42,533 bases of DNA, taken from positions 1 to 42,533 of the IMG/VR virus record IMGVR_UViG_3300034071_001167; one strand, written 5' to 3'. Source of the stretch: a virus. Within the stretch, counting starts at the first letter, position 1. Every line of letters starts with the position of its first letter. Of this stretch, positions 31,662 through 39,054 are shown piece after piece. Made by a program: the position numbers and the translations under genes. Under the pieces are notes generated by a model. That model saw only the letters and a list, made by a program, of their open reading frames with translations, was not told where the DNA came from and did no database searches.

Positions 31662-32260
31662 TGATTAACTCTCTCCCTTAATAGGGACTTAAATTTTAAT
31701 TTATCAATATTTACCATGAATGGACGGTACTTTTTTATCTTATGACTAACGGTTTTCCACACCAAGTCTGTAAGAATTCTATCAAATTTATTAGAAAAAG
31801 ATAGGAGTTGATCTAAAATCGTTAAGGTTTCTAATGAAAGATTTTTACGAAGATATTCCTTTAAAATTTCTGGGTGCTGCCCACTTTTACATTCAAACAT
31901 TGAATCAAAACTTTTATCTGCAAACACTGCTTCTACTTCATTGCAGAAAACATAAGTGAGACTTTGATTTTTTTTCTTCCAATCTAAGTAATTGGTTTCT
32001 CCTGCCTGAATTAACTCTCCTATCCAAACTTTTTGAGGATCATCACAAACAATAAAGTTAGATAGGAAAAATTCAACAACCTGATCGTCAGACATCTTTC
32101 TAGAACATCTTTCGAAGAAGTAACGATCTTTCCTTTTGTTGAAAGAATTTACACTTGCTCTCGATTTTCCAGCATACTTAAAATAATCATAAGATTCATT
32201 CGTAAAATGGTTTTTTAATGACAAGTATGTTTTATAGACATCAAAAGGAGTCACTTTCAT
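31658..32260 (-). CDS. 59: gp59 helicase loader
   Basis: A 200-residue all-helical protein: MKVTPFDVYKTYLSLKNHFT, then YDYFKYAGKSRASVNSFNKR, then KDRYFFERCSRK, then QVVEFFLSNFIVCDDPQKVW. This is the gp59 family that loads the gp41 helicase onto forks coated with gp32. It is translationally coupled to gp33 (ATGA overlap) and to DUF1825 (4-nt overlap), near gp32 as in T4. Confidence 0.88.
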   Translation of the reverse strand: MKVTPFDVYKTYLSLKNHFTNESYDYFKYAGKSRASVNSFNKRKDRYFFERCSRKMSDDQVVEFFLSNFIVCDDPQKVWIGELIQAGETNYLDWKKKNQSLTYVFCNEVEAVFADKSFDSMFECKSGQHPEILKEYLRKNLSLETLTILDQLLSFSNKFDRILTDLVWKTVSHKIKKYRPFMVNIDKLKFKSLLRERVNQ

Positions 32261-32511
32261 AAAGGCAATTTTGCTCTAGATGTTTTTTTGAGAAAATTAA
32301 GTTCCATTGCTTCATTCTTTATCTTATCCTTAAGCGGTTTGGAGATCAGTTTTGAAACAGATTCAAGATCAATGTTATTTTTTTCACAGAAATAAATGAT
32401 CGAGTCAATGTATGTGCTCTTATCATTCTGAACTATTCTTTCAATTTCCTGTGCAAATCTTGATGAGCATAAAAACTTTTTTTCTAACTCTTTTGCTAAT
32501 AAATCTTCCAT
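32257..32511 (-). CDS. 33: gp33 late transcription coactivator
   Basis: An 84-residue helical protein: RFAQEIERIVQNDKSTYIDS, then IIYFCEKNNIDLESVSKLIS, then IKNEAMELNFLKK. It resembles T4 gp33 (which binds RNA polymerase and links the sliding clamp to late promoters), including its position next to gp59. The short C-terminus ends RAKLPL, hydrophobic as in the clamp-binding tail of gp33. Its presence fits the TAAATA late elements found throughout this window. Family assignment from pattern plus synteny. Confidence 0.75.
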   Translation of the reverse strand: MEDLLAKELEKKFLCSSRFAQEIERIVQNDKSTYIDSIIYFCEKNNIDLESVSKLISKPLKDKIKNEAMELNFLKKTSRAKLPL

Positions 32512-33179
32512 TAGTAACCTGAATTTTTTACGAACTCTTTAATGTATTTGACTAATAACTTAATATAATCGTCTTTGTTTCTTTTGTCAAATACTTTGAA
32601 CTCTCCATTCGGAGTTACCATCAATGTAATTAACTTTTTAACAGTAATACCCGTCAGTTCATAGTACATGCAAGCATATGCAGTTTCTTGAACAAAATAC
32701 TGCTGAATCCATTCCTCTGGTTTTATCTTGCTGGAAGTTTTAAAGTCTATGATTGCTAGTTCGCCATCATACTCTGCTATACAATCTACTCTTCCAGCAA
32801 TTCCAAGATACTCACTATACAGAGATCTTTCGATGGCATGAATATTATTTATCTTATCCAGTTCTGACTTTACATGTTGAAACATAATCTTAGATGCTGG
32901 TTGATAATCATTCCAGTCTAGTTCTTTGTTTTCAAGATAGTCCTGACAAATTAAATGGAAATCTGTTCCTCTTGAAGTTGCCTGACGAGTGATCTGGTTT
33001 GCCTTTTCTTCACCAACTTTATTTCGCCATTCTAAAAAGACTTGACGATTATAAAAACTTGTGACAGAAGTAATGGAAGGCACCCAATCTCCATTAGGAA
33101 GATTATAGAGGCGCATCCCATTAGTTTCTTTCTTTTCTAATTCAAGATCACCTAAAAAATTATGATGAATAAACCGCAT
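32511..33179 (-). CDS. PD-(D/E)XK exonuclease (RecB/MGME1-like), 222 aa
   Basis: The RecB-type nuclease motifs are in order: RGTDFH with H75, GRVD with D132, IIDFKTSS with D145 and K147, and QETAYACMYYE with Q164 and Y168. All active-site residues expected for a metal-dependent exonuclease are present. In cyanophages such genes sit between phoH and gp33 and are thought to aid DNA degradation or recombination. Starts at ATG 33179, overlapping the phoH stop by one base (TAATG-type coupling). Confidence 0.82.
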   Translation of the reverse strand: MRFIHHNFLGDLELEKKETNGMRLYNLPNGDWVPSITSVTSFYNRQVFLEWRNKVGEEKANQITRQATSRGTDFHLICQDYLENKELDWNDYQPASKIMFQHVKSELDKINNIHAIERSLYSEYLGIAGRVDCIAEYDGELAIIDFKTSSKIKPEEWIQQYFVQETAYACMYYELTGITVKKLITLMVTPNGEFKVFDKRNKDDYIKLLVKYIKEFVKNSGY

Positions 33180-33937
33180 TACATACCTAAAGCAATTTTG
33201 TTAACAATGTATTCTTTGACTAATCCAGAACGAACAATGTCATCAATTCCAAATTCAATTACATCAAAACTATTCATGTTTCTAATAATTTTTATGAAAT
33301 CTAAGATACCATTTCTTTCATATGTCTTTGTCAAATCTGTTTGAGTTGCATCACCACAGAACATAATTTTACAGTTGTCGCCAACTCTTGTAATTATACT
33401 ATCAAGTTCATGAAAATTCAAGTTCTGACATTCATCAACGACAATGATCGCATTATCAATTGTCGTTCCGCGAATGAAAGAAGTACTCCAGAACTTAATA
33501 GTTTCTTGTGCTTTCAAATTGCCATAGAGCATTTCAAAGTCTGCATCACTTGGCATCTGGAACATGTATTTGACCATGTTCTTGTAGGGAATCTGATAAA
33601 GTGCAGACTTATCTTCATGATCTCCAGGAAGAAAACCAATCTCTCTTGTAGAGACTAGAGAACGAACGATGTAAATTTTTTCAAATGGTGTGTACTCATT
33701 CAAAACATCACGAAGAGCATTGTAAAGTGTGATAAAAGTTTTACCAGTGCCTGCACAACCATAAGCAAACAAATGCTTATTGTTTGCGTATGCATCGAAC
33801 AATCGTTTTTGATTTTCAGTGAGGGGATCAATGTCTACTAATAGATCTACATTGATTGGTTTACGTCTTTTCATTTGCTTTGCCGTCATGCCAACTCCGA
33901 TTGGTTGGAGTTCATTACTTCTTTTTCTTCTTGCCAT
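33179..33937 (-). CDS. phoH: PhoH-like ATPase
   Basis: A 252-residue P-loop protein. Walker A GCAGTGKT lies at about 60-67, Walker B IIVVDECQN at 164-172, with the family motifs LTENQKRLFDAYANNKHLFA, YIVRSLVSTREIGFLPGD and MFCGDATQTD. PhoH-like genes are very common in marine phages; the function (possibly an RNA-linked ATPase/helicase role, phosphate-starvation regulon in E. coli) is not settled. It overlaps the exonuclease gene by a base and is 1 base from the 82-aa ORF upstream. Confidence 0.93.
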   Translation of the reverse strand: MARRKRSNELQPIGVGMTAKQMKRRKPINVDLLVDIDPLTENQKRLFDAYANNKHLFAYGCAGTGKTFITLYNALRDVLNEYTPFEKIYIVRSLVSTREIGFLPGDHEDKSALYQIPYKNMVKYMFQMPSDADFEMLYGNLKAQETIKFWSTSFIRGTTIDNAIIVVDECQNLNFHELDSIITRVGDNCKIMFCGDATQTDLTKTYERNGILDFIKIIRNMNSFDVIEFGIDDIVRSGLVKEYIVNKIALGM

Positions 33938-34185
33938 TAGTTTTTCGTTACTCTTGAACCAGGGACTCTTCCAACTTTTTTCAAAACTTCATTCCAAGAA
34001 GGATTTTTTTTATTTAATTTATCTTTCCACTCTCCAATTTCTCCTGAACCAGGACAAGTGGATGGATCAGACCAATCTCTATCCCAATCTGTATTATCTT
34101 TTTTCCACTGGGACCATTCGTGAACACTCATGCTCACTTCTTTTTGTTCGCCAGTGATTTTATTATAAACTGGATAAGTTGCCAT
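33937..34185 (-). CDS. Hypothetical protein, 82 aa
   Basis: Starts MATYPVYNKITGEQKEVSMS and continues VHEWSQWKKDNTDWDRDW with a C-terminal PSWNEVLKKVGRVPGSRV. Phages carry many short proteins with this pattern (a two-stranded start, a Trp-rich acidic helix, and a basic tail); some annotations link them to FmdB-type regulatory proteins, but the zinc-ribbon cysteines are missing here (one Cys only). A late promoter element is 22 nt upstream, and the gene ends on the phoH start. Function unknown. Confidence 0.65.
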   Translation of the reverse strand: MATYPVYNKITGEQKEVSMSVHEWSQWKKDNTDWDRDWSDPSTCPGSGEIGEWKDKLNKKNPSWNEVLKKVGRVPGSRVTKN

Positions 34186-34207
34186 AAATTAATTCAATAC
34201 ACGCTAA

Positions 34208-34214
34208 TATTTAT
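34208..34214 (-). promoter_or_regulatory. Late promoter element ATAAATA
   Basis: Minus-strand (A)ATAAATA lies 22 nt upstream of the ATG at 34185, overlapping the stop of the 113-aa gene. May drive late expression of the phoH-exonuclease-gp33-gp59 operon. Confidence 0.6.
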
Positions 34215-34552
34215 TGATCCCAAGGGAAAGGTAATGACACGGTTTCTACGACTCTTTGTAGATCAAGTTTACCTGCAAGATAATTTCTATAGATTTCAAG
34301 TTCTTCTGCTGGAATTGTTTGCTCAACCCAAGTAACAATTTGTTCTTGTGTTAAGTTTGAAAAATTAATGAAATTACTTTCGTCTGGATTTGAAACTGAG
34401 GTATTACCAACTACATAAGAATCAATTACTTTTTCGTTATGAGTATCTGATGCAACAAGTTTCCAATCAATCGACTTTACAACATTCTCTAAGGTATTCT
34501 CTTGTTCTACACAGTTTAATGAAGTTATACTCCAAGAATAATTAACTGACAT
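34211..34552 (-). CDS. Conserved phage hypothetical protein, 113 aa
   Basis: Starts MSVNYSWSITSLNCVEQENT; continues LENVVKSIDWKLVASDTHNE, a pattern found in small virion-associated proteins of several phages, and ends LQRVVETVSLPFPWDQ. The C-terminal half is helical (NLTQEQIVTWVEQTI). A late promoter element lies 22 nt upstream, consistent with a structural or packaging role, but none can be shown. Confidence 0.7.
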   Translation of the reverse strand: MSVNYSWSITSLNCVEQENTLENVVKSIDWKLVASDTHNEKVIDSYVVGNTSVSNPDESNFINFSNLTQEQIVTWVEQTIPAEELEIYRNYLAGKLDLQRVVETVSLPFPWDQ

Positions 34553-34574
34553 TTTTTTAATTATAATTGTGTAC

Positions 34575-34581
34575 TATTTAT
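34575..34581 (-). promoter_or_regulatory. Late promoter element ATAAATA
   Basis: Minus-strand (A)ATAAATA lies 22 nt upstream of the ATG at 34552, overlapping the thyX stop codon. Same spacing as other late elements. Confidence 0.6.
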
Positions 34582-35297
34582 TCTATAGTAATTGAAGGAG
34601 CATCTAAGCACTCTGGACAATCATCAGACCTGTCCCACTCAAGTGCCTTAGCAACATCAGGAAACTGGCAAATAAACAAACATTTGCAATCTTCTGCAAT
34701 GTCCATGTGTTCCTTTTGTGTTCCATTTGCAGAACGAAGATTGATGTAATGTACCCATGACCTGCAAGATCCTGTCATGTAGATTCTGGTAGGTGTTGCC
34801 AGAGGAAGTACAAAGCGAGCACATTCCTTTGCAACACCTCTATCAAGAAGACTATTATACAAAATCTGACCTTGATTAAAATACTCTTGTATCTCTCCCT
34901 GCATACCAAGTTTTACATAATCACCAAAATCATCAATGGAATTCTGGCGATTCTTTGTATCCTGTCTACGAAGATCAGGAAGTTCTGGTTTATCAGATAG
35001 GAGATTGGTATCCGCATACCGCTGAGAAAATTCCTGGAATGTAAAGGACCTATGACGTAAAATTTGAGCAGCAATACCACGAGTGGTATTAATCTCAAGT
35101 GTCATAAAAGCATGTTCAAAGATACTCCAGTGTTCATGCTTGATACAATACTTAAGCAGACCAGCAGAAGTATCAAAGTTCAATTGGTTGTTTGGATTAC
35201 TTACGCGAGCAATGTAAGAGATTACCTCTTGTGCATTCCTATTAATAAGATCTCCAGCACCTTGAGTGATTGCAATGAGTTTAACTTTTGATGTCAT
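34578..35297 (-). CDS. thyX: Flavin-dependent thymidylate synthase ThyX
   Basis: Converts dUMP to dTMP with FAD and methylene-tetrahydrofolate. The signature RHR-x7-S is present: RHRSFTFQEFSQRY at residues 81-94, with H-E-HWSIFEHAFM preceding. I place the start at ATG 35297 (MTSKVKLIAI), 4 nt after GGGAGG, rather than at the ATG one codon earlier or a TTG; this gives 239 aa. The start overlaps the stop of the upstream 61-aa ORF. The C-terminus ends CPECLDAPSITIE. It supplies dTTP for phage DNA made from host pools. Confidence 0.93.
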   Translation of the reverse strand: MTSKVKLIAITQGAGDLINRNAQEVISYIARVSNPNNQLNFDTSAGLLKYCIKHEHWSIFEHAFMTLEINTTRGIAAQILRHRSFTFQEFSQRYADTNLLSDKPELPDLRRQDTKNRQNSIDDFGDYVKLGMQGEIQEYFNQGQILYNSLLDRGVAKECARFVLPLATPTRIYMTGSCRSWVHYINLRSANGTQKEHMDIAEDCKCLFICQFPDVAKALEWDRSDDCPECLDAPSITIE

Positions 35298-35482
35298 CAT
35301 TCCTCCCAAAAATCTTTTTCTTCTTTGCGAATTTTTTTCAATTCCTTCAACATTTCCTTTATTTCTTGATAAGCAGTCTCTGGAGAAATTTTATTACCAA
35401 TTTCTAGTCCAACTACATACTGAACCTTATCTCCAAACCGAGCAAGTGCTCTTTCAAATTTCGTTAAATCTTCATAAACCAT
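35297..35482 (-). CDS. Conserved cyanophage hypothetical protein, 61 aa
   Basis: Starts MVYEDLTKFERALARFGDKV, then QYVVGLEIGNKISPETAYQE, then a Lys/Glu-rich helix KEMLKELKKIRKEEKDF. Predicted two-helix acidic-basic protein. It is translationally coupled to thyX (overlap at TGATG) and overlaps the preceding ORF by 11 nt, so it belongs to the early thyX operon. I recognise the type from cyanophages but not its function. Confidence 0.65.
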   Translation of the reverse strand: MVYEDLTKFERALARFGDKVQYVVGLEIGNKISPETAYQEIKEMLKELKKIRKEEKDFWEE

Positions 35483-35651
35483 TTAGTTTTTCCTCTTCAT
35501 TTTCATCATACACTTCATCATAATCTTCTAGATAGGGTGCAATTTCTTCGTAATTAAGTTGTGGAATTTCATCCGAATTGATCTCATCTTTTAAACTATC
35601 AACAAGAAGTTCAAGATTACGAACAATCAATTTAAGTTTTTGTCTGTCCAT
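35472..35651 (-). CDS. Hypothetical early protein, 59 aa
   Basis: Chosen start ATG 35651 (MDRQKLKLIVRNLELLVDSL). Upstream in-frame starts lie in or before the promoter's -10 region and could not be translated from the predicted transcript. The protein is a helix followed by a very acidic tail (EDYDEVYDENEEEKLNGL). First gene after the terminator-promoter element. Function unknown. Confidence 0.6.
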   Translation of the reverse strand: MDRQKLKLIVRNLELLVDSLKDEINSDEIPQLNYEEIAPYLEDYDEVYDENEEEKLNGL

Positions 35652-35672
35652 GTTACAAAAAGTTCTCATACT

Positions 35673-35701
35673 ATTATAGACAAAAAAAGGGGGGAAGTCA
35701 A
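35673..35701 (-). promoter_or_regulatory. Sigma70 promoter of the thyX operon, fused to a terminator
   Basis: Minus-strand TTGACT (35701-35696), 17-bp spacer, TATAAT (35678-35673). The -35 forms the loop and descending arm of the terminator hairpin at 35682-35708 and its T-tract is the spacer. Confidence 0.8.
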
Positions 35702-35708
35702 TTCCCCC
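35682..35708 (-). terminator. Terminator overlapping a promoter -35
   Basis: Minus strand GGGGGAA-TTGAC-TTCCCCC (7-bp stem, 5-nt loop) followed by CTTTTTTT. It ends transcription of the Pro/Ala-rich protein gene while its own bases make the -35 and spacer of the next promoter. Confidence 0.85.
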
Positions 35709-35713
35709 AGAGA

Positions 35714-36604
35714 TCAAGATTTGTAGATTGATTGATATGCATCTAGCAGAGAGTCTGGTCTGGCACTTCCACCATAACCATCTCCTTTCAGTTCTTCTTG
35801 AAGTTTATCACCTTGAATTTCCATTCCAGCATTAATCTTTTGCTTATTTGTTTTAGAAAGATCTACTCCTTGCTTAGCAAGTTTAAATCCAGTTGATGCT
35901 GTAGATGGTGATGGGGAAGATGGAGCTGGAGTTGCTGCTTTGAAAGCATTTGGATTTTGTGTTAATGATTGATTACCTGCGCCAAGTTTAGCAACATCAG
36001 GAGACTGAACTGAAGGAGAATTCATTGGAAGACGAGATCTCATATCCTTCATTAAAGGATTATCAGTTTGTTGCGTTCCACGAATTCTTGCTTTTTCATC
36101 AGAAGCTGCAGCGAGGTTTTTATTTGCATCTCTCCACTGTTGCATTGGTGATCCTGCTGGTTTTGCTGCAGGGGCAGTATCAACTTTTGCAGATGGAGTA
36201 GCAGCAGGTCTTGTAGGAGTGCTAGCAGGGGCGGCAGCAGGTCTTGCAGCAACTGGTGCTGGGGAAGCAGCGGGTCTAACGGCAGGGGCAGCAGCAGGTC
36301 TTGTGGGTGCGGCAGCAGGTCTTGCAGGAGCACCAGCAGCAGGTCTAGCGGCAGGACGAGTGCCACCACCTCTTACATTTGTTGGTCTAGAAGCTGGAGA
36401 TTGTGGTTTTCCTGAAGGACCATATAAAATTTGGGCCCCAGAAACAGATTGGTTCGTCTGAGATGCTGACGAACCAGAACCTCTCTGACCTCCTTGCTCT
36501 TCAAGTTGCCCATTGAAAATCATTTCAGATGCTTCTAGAACATCATAACCTTCTGCAACTAATTCATCCATTAATTCAGCATATTGTTCGTAAGTTAATT
36601 CCAT
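35714..36604 (-). CDS. Pro/Ala-rich low-complexity protein, 296 aa
   Basis: Start at ATG 36604 (MELTYEQYAELMDELVAEGY), supported by GGAAG just upstream and a late promoter at 36628; an in-frame GTG lies 9 nt earlier. The N-terminal helix (about 1-32) resembles N-terminal targeting-type segments of cyanophage virion proteins. Residues about 75-155 are imperfect PARPAA repeats; the rest is Gln/Ser/Asn-rich, ending LLDAYQSIYKS. Probably disordered. Late expression suggests a virion-associated protein, perhaps inside the head. Not recognised in T4. Confidence 0.65.
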   Translation of the reverse strand: MELTYEQYAELMDELVAEGYDVLEASEMIFNGQLEEQGGQRGSGSSASQTNQSVSGAQILYGPSGKPQSPASRPTNVRGGGTRPAARPAAGAPARPAAAPTRPAAAPAVRPAASPAPVAARPAAAPASTPTRPAATPSAKVDTAPAAKPAGSPMQQWRDANKNLAAASDEKARIRGTQQTDNPLMKDMRSRLPMNSPSVQSPDVAKLGAGNQSLTQNPNAFKAATPAPSSPSPSTASTGFKLAKQGVDLSKTNKQKINAGMEIQGDKLQEELKGDGYGGSARPDSLLDAYQSIYKS

Positions 36605-36627
36605 TGCTTCCACTTTAACTTTTCTAT

Positions 36628-36635
36628 TATTTATG
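36628..36635 (-). promoter_or_regulatory. Late promoter element CATAAATA
   Basis: Minus-strand CATAAATA lies 23 nt upstream of ATG 36604, just outside the next gene. Confidence 0.6.
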
Positions 36636-36636
36636 A

Positions 36637-37605
36637 TTATTTAATACCTAGTGACTTTTTATAAGATGCTGTTCCTGCCTGTGCTTGTTTTAATTGTGCT
36701 GCTTTTGCTGCTGCATCTTGTTTTGCATAAGCACCTGGATTGATCGTTCTACCAAGTCTTTCTAAAGGATTACTAGAAGTCTTGGCAAGAGTTGAAGGAT
36801 CTGCAGCAGTCTTGTAGGTTGCTTGACCACCTTTATAAGCAAGGTATCCTGCTTTACCAGTTTGAGGATTCACTTGCATCTTAGGAAGTGCAACAGTCTT
36901 ACCACCAGTAGTAATTGTATTTTTCTTGGTATCAACTTTAGTTGGACCACCAGTTCCTACAATGCCAGTCCCTGCTTGACGTTGACGATTTGCAGTTGCC
37001 ATTGCTTTCTTCTGCTGTGGAGTTGCACCAGCAGCAACATCAAATGCTTTTTTACCAACCTCAGATCCAGCAACATAACCAACACCACCGCCAACCAATC
37101 CACCAACTAAAGCACCTTTAGGACCCAAAACTGATCCCATTGCTGCACCAGCCTTAGCACCCGCAGTAGCAGCAGCAAGTCCAGTTCCAACTTGAGCAGC
37201 AGTTCCTGCAGCTGCTCTCTTTCTAGATTCACCTTCAGATCTTCTACCCTTATAAGTTAATGCAGCATCAACAGCAGTTAATGCAGGACCAGCTGCTCTT
37301 CCAGCAAAACCTGCAACGTTTTTAACTCCTGTCGGAACTTTCACATTTGGAGTTTTAAATCCAGGTTTTTTGTAACCAGTTTGTACGTTCCCTGGTGATC
37401 CTGGTTTTCCAGTTGGTTTAAATGGTTGACCCTGAGTTGGTTGTTGTTTTGTACTAGAAGTTGTTGAAGGAATTTTTTGCGATGCAGATCTTGCAGTCCT
37501 TCTTTGCTTAAGAATTTTTTCTACTTTTTTTTGAAATTCTGGTTGATTTGCAATGTCAGGATGAGCCGCATTAACCTCAGCAATAAATTCCCTATAAGTT
37601 TTCAT
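36637..37605 (-). CDS. Glycine-zipper protein with MKTYREF N-terminus, 322 aa
   Basis: The N-terminus MKTYREFIAEVNAAHPDIAN has the M-K-T-(F/Y)-x-E-F pattern seen at the start of many cyanophage virion proteins. Residues about 140-184 form a Gly/Ala-rich zipper (AGAKAGAAMGSVLGPKGALV, GGLVGGGVGYVAGSEVG), like membrane-inserting glycine zippers. The rest is basic and low in complexity (Lys, Thr, Gln, Ala). Late promoter at 37632. A head-internal or ejected protein that could act on membranes is an inference; no catalytic motif seen. Confidence 0.65.
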   Translation of the reverse strand: MKTYREFIAEVNAAHPDIANQPEFQKKVEKILKQRRTARSASQKIPSTTSSTKQQPTQGQPFKPTGKPGSPGNVQTGYKKPGFKTPNVKVPTGVKNVAGFAGRAAGPALTAVDAALTYKGRRSEGESRKRAAAGTAAQVGTGLAAATAGAKAGAAMGSVLGPKGALVGGLVGGGVGYVAGSEVGKKAFDVAAGATPQQKKAMATANRQRQAGTGIVGTGGPTKVDTKKNTITTGGKTVALPKMQVNPQTGKAGYLAYKGGQATYKTAADPSTLAKTSSNPLERLGRTINPGAYAKQDAAAKAAQLKQAQAGTASYKKSLGIK

Positions 37606-37612
37606 TTACCTA

Positions 37613-37795
37613 CTACTTTTCTTCCTTGTAGTATTTATTCAAAAGATCGTTTACAATTTTTTCAGTACCATTCAATTTTTGAATTTCAAAGTAATTAGTC
37701 TTCATGTACTTTTTAATTTTTTTATAATCCTTTGTGATTTTATTAACTTCACTCAGAAAAGATTCAACTTGTTTATTTGAAAACCCCTCACTCAT
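37613..37795 (-). CDS. Hypothetical protein, 60 aa
   Basis: Starts MSEGFSNKQVESFLSEVNKI, followed by a Lys/Tyr-rich helix (TKDYKKIKKYMKTNYFEIQK). Highly charged, all-helical, no membrane segment. It has an AGGT about 8 nt upstream and follows the preceding gene by 5 nt, so it is probably translated from the same message. Nothing indicates function. Confidence 0.55.
   Translation of the reverse strand: MSEGFSNKQVESFLSEVNKITKDYKKIKKYMKTNYFEIQKLNGTEKIVNDLLNKYYKEEK
37632..37638 (-). promoter_or_regulatory. Late promoter element ATAAATA
   Basis: Minus-strand (A)ATAAATA lies 26 nt upstream of the ATG at 37605, in the 3' end of the 60-aa ORF. Confidence 0.55.
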
Positions 37796-37800
37796 ACAAA

Positions 37801-38157
37801 TTACCTACTACGTTTCTTTTTGATTTCTGGGGAGACATAATCCCATGACTTTGGGTTGATTGTACCATACCCCCAATCAATTTTCTGAATAACTCCAGGA
37901 CCAAACTTATCATAATACATGTCAAACAAATCTACCTTACGACTTGTTCTTACCATGTCACAGTGAATTTTATCTTGAACTTTATAGAAAATTCTATACA
38001 CATCTGTAGGAAGTTGCTTATTATGTTGCTCTTCCAAAGTTGCTCTTTCTTTAATTAGGACACATCCATAACTGGCAGGAACAGATTCAATCTCTTCCTT
38101 TGTCCAATACAATTTTTCTTCTTTCATTGTAGTTTCTTTGACTTTAGTTTTAGTCAT
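37801..38157 (-). CDS. Conserved hypothetical protein, 118 aa
   Basis: Start chosen at ATG 38157 (MTKTKVKETTMKEEKLYWTK) because GGAGG lies 5 nt upstream; the longer frame lacks a binding site. The protein has an SYGCVLIKERATLEEQHNKQ segment, then YRIFYKVQDKIHCDMVRTSR, KVDLFDMYYDKFGPGVIQKI, and a basic tail. A compact alpha/beta protein of a type seen in cyanophages, function unknown. It is coupled to the upstream gene, whose stop is inside the binding site. Confidence 0.65.
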   Translation of the reverse strand: MTKTKVKETTMKEEKLYWTKEEIESVPASYGCVLIKERATLEEQHNKQLPTDVYRIFYKVQDKIHCDMVRTSRKVDLFDMYYDKFGPGVIQKIDWGYGTINPKSWDYVSPEIKKKRSR

Positions 38158-38158
38158 C

Positions 38159-38626
38159 TTAACCTCCACGATTTCCCCATACAATATCAGGATAAGCTTC
38201 AGATACAACCTCTTTAGTTATCTTATACTTTTTATTAAGATTGCGATCCTTTACCAAACAAATAACTTCCGATTCTTCAGCATGAAGACCTTCTAGAAGT
38301 TGAAGAAAAAGTTCTTCTCTTTTCATTGGGCGTAATTGATCATTACCACCTTTCAAAAAATTATAAAGGATCTTGTATTCATGAGAAAGATTTGTATGCT
38401 CTGTTCCTTTTGGTGCCTCATTTGGACTATAAGGTGGAATACCATCTGGAAGCATGTTCACAATGCTTTCGTCAAAGTTCCAAATCAAAATAGATTTAAG
38501 TTCAGGGCTTTCAAAATCTTTAAGTGCTTTAATTTTTTCTGCCTTGGTTCTTTTCTTAGAAATAAATTCAAGTACCTCACTTACCAATGGATTAGGTGGC
38601 AGTGCAACTGTCGCGGGTGCTGGCAT
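38159..38626 (-). CDS. Conserved phage protein of unknown function, 155 aa
   Basis: Start ATG 38626 (MPAPATVALPPNPLVSEVLE) with GGAGG 5 nt upstream. Body: KIKALKDFESPELKSILIWN, then FDESIVNMLPDGIPPYSPNE, then HEYKILYNFLKGGNDQLRPM, then REELFLQLLEGLHAEESEVI. I recognise this as a widespread small family in T4-like phages (I believe Pfam DUF6433, from memory) with helical domains. No catalytic motif. It has no clear own promoter. Confidence 0.7.
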   Translation of the reverse strand: MPAPATVALPPNPLVSEVLEFISKKRTKAEKIKALKDFESPELKSILIWNFDESIVNMLPDGIPPYSPNEAPKGTEHTNLSHEYKILYNFLKGGNDQLRPMKREELFLQLLEGLHAEESEVICLVKDRNLNKKYKITKEVVSEAYPDIVWGNRGG

Positions 38627-38642
38627 AATAACCTCCAATTAA

Positions 38643-38861
38643 TTAATCTTCGTCGTCGTAATCGTAAAGTTCTTCTGAATTTTCAAATCTAAAAGCGATG
38701 ATTTCATCTGGTATTAGATTTCCATTATTATCAAACATTTCTGGATGATAATTTATTTGCTTGGTCATAACATTCTCTCTTGCTAACCATCCTATCACAC
38801 CTCCAACAAAAAAGAAAAGAATTGTGACAAGTACTGAAATAGTTAAGGTTAACTCAGACAT
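38643..38861 (-). CDS. Small membrane protein, 72 aa
   Basis: The N-terminus MSELTLTISVLVTILFFFVG followed by GVIGWLAREN is a single hydrophobic helix (residues about 5-26), then a hydrophilic cytoplasmic-type tail with an acidic end (EELYDYDDED). A signal-anchor protein of inner membrane type is likely; it could not be called a holin from sequence alone, though a single-helix holin-like role is possible. Overlaps the next gene upstream by 8 nt. Confidence 0.65.
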   Translation of the reverse strand: MSELTLTISVLVTILFFFVGGVIGWLARENVMTKQINYHPEMFDNNGNLIPDEIIAFRFENSEELYDYDDED

Positions 38862-39054
38862 TTATTTTCTCCCAGGAACATTTTGGTTTTGTTATCATAA
38901 ATTCAAAATGTATTCTACGATTTAGAATAACACGATTAAATCTAAAACCAAAAATTTTTTGTTCTGGTTTCTTCTTCTCCTGATATCTAAGTAAAAGTTC
39001 TACACCTCTATTTAGATGTGAGTTTTTTTCTTCCTGGTCTTTTGCTTTTCTCAT
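38854..39054 (-). CDS. Hypothetical basic protein, 66 aa
   Basis: Start chosen at ATG 39054 (MRKAKDQEEKNSHLNRGVEL) with GGAAG upstream; an in-frame ATG 12 nt earlier is less well placed. Lys/Arg/Glu-rich with a C-terminal beta-like stretch (FRFNRVILNRRIHFEFMITK). It overlaps the 3' end of the 116-aa gene by 47 nt, unusually long for this window, so confidence is modest. Confidence 0.5.
   Translation of the reverse strand: MRKAKDQEEKNSHLNRGVELLLRYQEKKKPEQKIFGFRFNRVILNRRIHFEFMITKPKCSWEKINV

Noticed and set aside
36219-36461. Ala-rich plus-strand frame opposite the PARPAA tract
   Set aside because: Mirror of the repeat DNA; the minus strand has the late promoter and start site.
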